A DNA stretch of 64,000 nucleotides from Thermohalobaculum sp039815685 (GTDB taxonomy: Bacteria; Pseudomonadota; Alphaproteobacteria; Rhodobacterales; Rhodobacteraceae): NCBI GenBank assembly GCA_039815685.1, contig JBCBYV010000001.1:124001-188000 (forward strand), written 5' to 3'. Within the stretch, counting starts at the first letter, position 1, and each line of letters begins with the position of its first letter. Shown piece after piece: positions 60,872 to 64,000 of the stretch. The notes beneath the pieces were generated by a model, which worked only from the letters and a program-made list of their open reading frames with translations, did not search any database and was not told where the DNA came from. The position numbers and the translations under genes were made by a program.

Positions 60872-62085
60872 GAACCCTCGCCACTGCCCGTAACGGACTG
60901 GGCAGCAGCCGAGGGGCTGGCGGCCTTGTCCGGGACGGTTCCTCCGTTACCGGTTCTGTCACCGGTGTCCGTCGGATATAGCGAGCCTGCCTCGCTATGG
61001 CCATGGGGCAGGGTGTGTGCACTGCCATGGCCGTGGGGAAGCTTGGTGAGGTCGAGCCGGGCAAGCTGCTGGTGGACCGCATCGCCGATATCGTGCTCGG
61101 CGAGGCGCGCAGCAAGACGCATGGCCGCCTCCACGCCGACCGCATCGGCCCGGCCATGGCTCTTCACGACGGTCCCGTTGAGGCCCAGGAAGACACCGCC
61201 GTTCACGCGCCGCGGATCAATGCGTTTGCGGAGGCGGCTGAGGGAGGTCAGCGCGAAGAGACTGCCGAGCCGGGAAAGGATCGAGTACTCAAAGGCTTCA
61301 CGCAAACCGTCACGGATAAAGCTCGCCGTTCCCTCGGCGGTCTTCAGGGCGATGTTGCCGGTGAAGCCGTCCGTGACCACGACATCAACGCTTGCGGCGG
61401 CAATGTCCGTGCCTTCGACGAAACCGCCATGCTCGAAGAGATCCGGCGTCGCCTCGGCTGCCGCAGCGGCGGTGGCGGCGGCGAGCTGGACATCCGCGGG
61501 CCCCTTCGTGGGCTCGGTGCCGACATTAAGGAAACCGATGCGTGGCCGCGCAAGCTGAAAGCTGAGCCGGGCATATTCGGCACCCATCACGGCATATTGC
61601 ATCAGCGTGCGCGGGCCAGCGCGCAGATCCGCGCCGACATCGAGCACGGTCGTGAAGCCATGAGGAGCGCGTGAGGGCCAGTGCACCGCGATCGCTGGAC
61701 GGTCGATCCCCGGCGCCTTCCTTAGGATGAGCGTGGACATCGCGAGGAGCGCGCCTGTGTTGCCGCAGCTCACGGCGACAAGCGCGTCGCCGGCTTTCAC
61801 GGTCTCAAGCGTGGCCCACATGGAGCTCTGCCGCCGCTCACGGAGCGCGCGAGACGGCTTGTCGTCCATGCGCACGACATCCTCAGTATGCCGAAGTTCG
61901 ACATGCGCGCGCAGGGCCGAGAAGCGGCGGCGGCTGAGTTGGCGCGACAACGCTGCCTCATCCCCGTGCACGATGAACCGAAGGTCCGGAAGACTCTGCA
62001 GCGTACGCGCCAACCCTGCGAGGATCGGCCCCGGGCCGCTGTCTCCCCCCATGGCATCGACCGATATGACAAGTCGGCCGCTCAT
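60868..62085 (-). CDS. plsX: Phosphate acyltransferase
   Basis: PlsX of 405 residues makes acyl-phosphate from acyl-ACP for phospholipid synthesis. VISVDAMGGDSGPGPILAGLAR, AVSCGNTGALLAMSTLILRK and VVTDGFTGNIALKTAEGTASFI are family signatures. The C-terminus extends past the usual end (about 350 aa) with a Ser/Gly/His-rich tail (SAHTLPHGHSEAGSLYPTDTG). It overlaps fabH by four bases. Confidence 0.93.
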   Translation of the reverse strand: MSGRLVISVDAMGGDSGPGPILAGLARTLQSLPDLRFIVHGDEAALSRQLSRRRFSALRAHVELRHTEDVVRMDDKPSRALRERRQSSMWATLETVKAGDALVAVSCGNTGALLAMSTLILRKAPGIDRPAIAVHWPSRAPHGFTTVLDVGADLRAGPRTLMQYAVMGAEYARLSFQLARPRIGFLNVGTEPTKGPADVQLAAATAAAAAEATPDLFEHGGFVEGTDIAAASVDVVVTDGFTGNIALKTAEGTASFIRDGLREAFEYSILSRLGSLFALTSLSRLRKRIDPRRVNGGVFLGLNGTVVKSHGRADAVGVEAAMRLAARLAEHDIGDAVHQQLARLDLTKLPHGHGSAHTLPHGHSEAGSLYPTDTGDRTGNGGTVPDKAASPSAAAQSVTGSGEGS

Positions 62086-62208
62086 GGTCGGGAGGTCACT
62101 CCATCATTCTGCTCAGAGACACAGGAGCGCGCCGCGGTTGGCCGGGCGCGCTCTGCCTCGTGAGGCTTGCGGCTGACGCGCTCCTCAGGTGGAGCGTGCC
62201 GCCATCGA

Positions 62209-62415
62209 TCACGCCGCGTCGTCGTCGAGATCGATCTCTGGCGCAGTCTTCACAACCTCGCGGTCACGATAGTACCCGCAGGCGCCGCAGACATGATGCG
62301 GCAGGTGCAGTTCTCCGCAATTCGGGCACTCGCTCGACGCCACGACGCGCAGTGCGTCATGGCTGCGGCGCATGCCGCGCTTGGAGCGCGTCTTGCGGTT
62401 CTGTTGGACGGCCAT
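62209..62415 (-). CDS. rpmF: 50S ribosomal protein L32
   Basis: Small ribosomal protein of 68 residues: MAVQQNRKTRSKRGMRRSHD is the L32 N-terminus, and CPNCGELHLPHHVCGACGYY holds two Cys pairs for zinc. It lies between DUF177 and plsX, its standard position. The intergenic gap of about 190 bases to DUF177 could hold its own promoter. Confidence 0.95.
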   Translation of the reverse strand: MAVQQNRKTRSKRGMRRSHDALRVVASSECPNCGELHLPHHVCGACGYYRDREVVKTAPEIDLDDDAA

Positions 62416-62608
62416 CTCTCAACCCTTCCCGTCTCGCTGCCCCGATCACGCATCGGTGAGGGGCATCCCGCTTCCGGCGGGGGCCGCTATGCTCAGCGGC
62501 GCAATTCCGATCTCATTTTCGCTGTGCGCAACGCCCGGAGCTGGGATCGTCGCGCGAGACGCGGAACATACTCATCTTGCGGGTTGGAGCAAGGGCTTTC
62601 TGTCGCGC

Positions 62609-63229
62609 CTACTCAGTCCCGTTACCGCTATCGCCATCGCTGCCGCCGAGGCGGGCCTTCAGCGCCGCAAGCCCCGCAAAGGGCTTTGCCGCATCCTCCG
62701 TCAGCGGCTCGCTGCCGGGCGGGGCGTAGACCTGCGTGCCATGCTCCGCGCCATCGGCGCGAGGGAACGGGTCGATCTCGAGGGCCAGCGCTTCGAGCAT
62801 CGGCATCGCCAGATCGATTTCGCGTCCAAGGGGTTCCGGCGCCTGATCATCATGCTCCCGCAGCTCGATCTCCGCTCCCTGCGGCGAGAGGACATCAGGG
62901 AGCCACACCCGCTCGACATCGACGGCGACGGGCGTCTCGACCGGTTCGAGCGTGACGACGCAAGACTGCACCATCCGGGCCGACAATCGCCCCTCCAACG
63001 CCCAGCCAGCGCCCTGCGGCGCGACCACGCCGCGAAATGAGAGCTCGGGCAGGTCGGAGAGGCCGAGATAGCGGGCAACCAGTTCCCGGTCGGAGGCTTC
63101 GGGCTTCAGGTCGAACGAAAGGCCGCCACTCTCGCTCAGCGTCGCAACGTCGACGGGATGCGTCAGGGGAAAGGGCTCATCGCTTAGGGGGCCGCTCAGC
63201 CTTCCATCACCGTCGCCCGTATCGGTCAT
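62609..63229 (-). CDS. DUF177 (YceD) protein
   Basis: Protein of 206 residues of the DUF177/YceD family encoded upstream of rpmF; the family is linked to 23S rRNA or L32 function. LTHPVDVATLSESGGLSFDLKPEASDRELVARYLGLSDLPELSFRGVV and SCVVTLEPVETPVAVDVERVWLPD are typical. It diverges from bamE, with 122 bases between the start codons. Confidence 0.85.
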   Translation of the reverse strand: MTDTGDGDGRLSGPLSDEPFPLTHPVDVATLSESGGLSFDLKPEASDRELVARYLGLSDLPELSFRGVVAPQGAGWALEGRLSARMVQSCVVTLEPVETPVAVDVERVWLPDVLSPQGAEIELREHDDQAPEPLGREIDLAMPMLEALALEIDPFPRADGAEHGTQVYAPPGSEPLTEDAAKPFAGLAALKARLGGSDGDSGNGTE

Positions 63230-63351
63230 CGTCTCGCTCTCTTCACAGTCGCAGCAGGCTCTCGCACCACTGGTGCGTCAGCTTGATGTTAGGCTTCGTG
63301 GCGGATACGGAAAAGCAGGATCGTTTTGTTGAGATCGCGGAGATCATCGGG

Positions 63352-63804
63352 ATGCCTTTCTCGACCCGTCCCTTGCCGTGTCTGACGGCCGTAACGCTGG
63401 GTGCAGTGCTCTCCGGCTGCGCGGCGGAAGTGACCACGCATGGCTACGCGCCGCCCGAGGAGATGGTTGCTTCGGTAGTCGAGGGCGTGGACACGCGCGG
63501 CTCCGTCCGTCGCAAGATCGGGCGCCCCGGCGCCACCGGCACCTTCACCGAGGATGGCTGGTACTACGTCTCGACGACGGTCTCGAAGATGGCGTTCTAC
63601 GCGCCCGAGATCGTCGATCGACGCATCATCGCAGTCGAGTTCAACGATGTCGATCGCGTGACCTCGGTGCGCCGCTATGGTCTCGAGGATGGCCAGCTTG
63701 TGGACCTCGAGACGCGCACGACACCAACCTTTGGCCGTGAGCTTACGATCCTGCAGCAGGTTCTCGGCAATCTCGGCTCCGGCGAGGGTCTGCTGGGCAA
63801 CTGA
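63352..63804 (+). CDS. bamE: Outer membrane assembly lipoprotein BamE (SmpA/OmlA)
   Basis: Lipoprotein of 150 residues with lipobox VLSGC (Cys23) and the SmpA/OmlA fold: VEGVDTRGSVRRKIGRPGATGTFTEDGWYYVSTTV, AFYAPEIVDRRIIAVEFNDVDRVTSVRRYGLEDG. It is part of the BAM complex that inserts beta-barrel proteins in the outer membrane. ATG 63352 lies downstream of GGAGATC; the frame is open to 63037 but the lipobox leader fits this start. Divergent placement from DUF177-rpmF is conserved. Confidence 0.88.
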   Translation: MPFSTRPLPCLTAVTLGAVLSGCAAEVTTHGYAPPEEMVASVVEGVDTRGSVRRKIGRPGATGTFTEDGWYYVSTTVSKMAFYAPEIVDRRIIAVEFNDVDRVTSVRRYGLEDGQLVDLETRTTPTFGRELTILQQVLGNLGSGEGLLGN

Positions 63805-63854
63805 CCTCGGCACCTGATGTGGGCAACTGACGTCGGCGGGTGAGCCGGGCGATA

Positions 63855-63873
63855 GGGCCGCTTCAGGCGGCCC
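63855..63873. terminator. Hairpin between bamE and the last gene
   Basis: Seven-base arms GGGCCGC/GCGGCCC around TTCAG, followed on the plus strand by GCCCTTCTC. It lies over the stop codon of the converging gene at 63863, so it can act for both. Confidence 0.5.
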
Positions 63874-64000
63874 GCCCTTCTCTCAGTGTGAACCAGATGA
63901 GCGCGCCCCCCGCCAGCGCGAGCCCGGGGACGATGGCGATCTGCACCGCTTCCCAGCCGCCGAAGTTCAGCAGCACGCCAGAGCTTGCCGAGGCGATGAC
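63863..64000 (-). CDS. 3' end of a membrane protein, possibly MFS transporter
   Basis: The minus strand is open from the window edge to TGA at 63863, giving the last 45 residues: ASSGVLLNFGGWEAVQIAIVPGLALAGGALIWFTLREGRAA. One hydrophobic segment followed by a short basic tail is typical of the last helix of major-facilitator transporters. The rest is outside the window. Confidence 0.5.
   Translation of the reverse strand, partial: VIASASSGVLLNFGGWEAVQIAIVPGLALAGGALIWFTLREGRAA

Noticed and set aside
1..64000. CRISPR arrays, insertion sequences, integrases, prophage or rRNA
   Set aside because: No regularly spaced repeats, transposase or integrase motifs, phage structural genes or rRNA stretches were found on reading both strands.

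Overview
The window looks like chromosomal DNA from a GC-rich alphaproteobacterium, most probably Rhodobacterales (Roseobacter/Rhodobacteraceae type). The main reasons are gene order: bamE / DUF177-rpmF-plsX-fabH-ihfA-merR, pcm-tolC-popZ-like-valS, and argS-SPOR-nagZ-scpA-scpB. A VPLPA-CTERM-type protein and two exact CtrA boxes (TTAA-N7-TTAA) fit the same group. No rRNA, CRISPR array, insertion sequence or prophage was recognised. Two tRNA genes are present (Cys-GCA, Pro-GGG).

Layout. 1-804: 5' part of a PotA-like ABC ATPase, cut by the window edge. 1190-6233: a CtrA-box-fronted, three-gene operon (SARP/BTAD-TPR regulator, PAP2 phosphatase with 13 Ala-His-Gly repeats, leaderless subtilase with a large insert), closed by a strong terminator; this is the best candidate for an undescribed system. 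6256-10939: a double-hot-dog-like protein and a surface-glycan cluster (sulfotransferase, two glycosyltransferases, MptE/DUF115-like protein). 10959-12916: Asp/Glu racemase-family protein with an M24 peptidase (EutA/DoeA-like pair). 13056-17499: pepN and a PMT-family membrane glycosyltransferase. 17571-27491: a dispersed leucine/isovalerate (liu) degradation region (liuA, liuB, liuD, liuE, liuC) interrupted by an MBL hydrolase, a cytochrome c and small unknown genes. 27809-28552: VPLPA-CTERM-type exported protein.

28709-35648: peptide-type ABC transporter operon (binding protein, two permeases, fused two-domain ATPase). A decayed brnT toxin gene with two amber stops, an antitoxin-like ORF and a small membrane protein are lodged between the inner permease and the ATPase. 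35860-36951: sulfotransferase and tRNA-Cys. 37298-43641: pcm, tolC, an acidic PopZ-like protein and valS. 43661-49163: PMT-type membrane protein, a small ORF, ilvD and a lipoprotein. 49177-51753: xthA, erpA-like gene, dgt.

51842-57546: a second CtrA box lies ahead of argS-SPOR-nagZ-scpA-scpB, joining tRNA charging, cell-wall recycling/division and chromosome condensation; the 3' end of argS is noticeably AT-richer than its surroundings. 57543-59735: long dCTP deaminase, tRNA-Pro, MerR regulator and ihfA. 59894-63229: fabH, plsX, rpmF and DUF177, the usual fatty-acid/phospholipid and ribosome-linked cluster, with divergent bamE. The last 138 bases are the 3' end of a membrane protein gene. Functions are assigned from motifs and synteny read by eye; no database search was possible.
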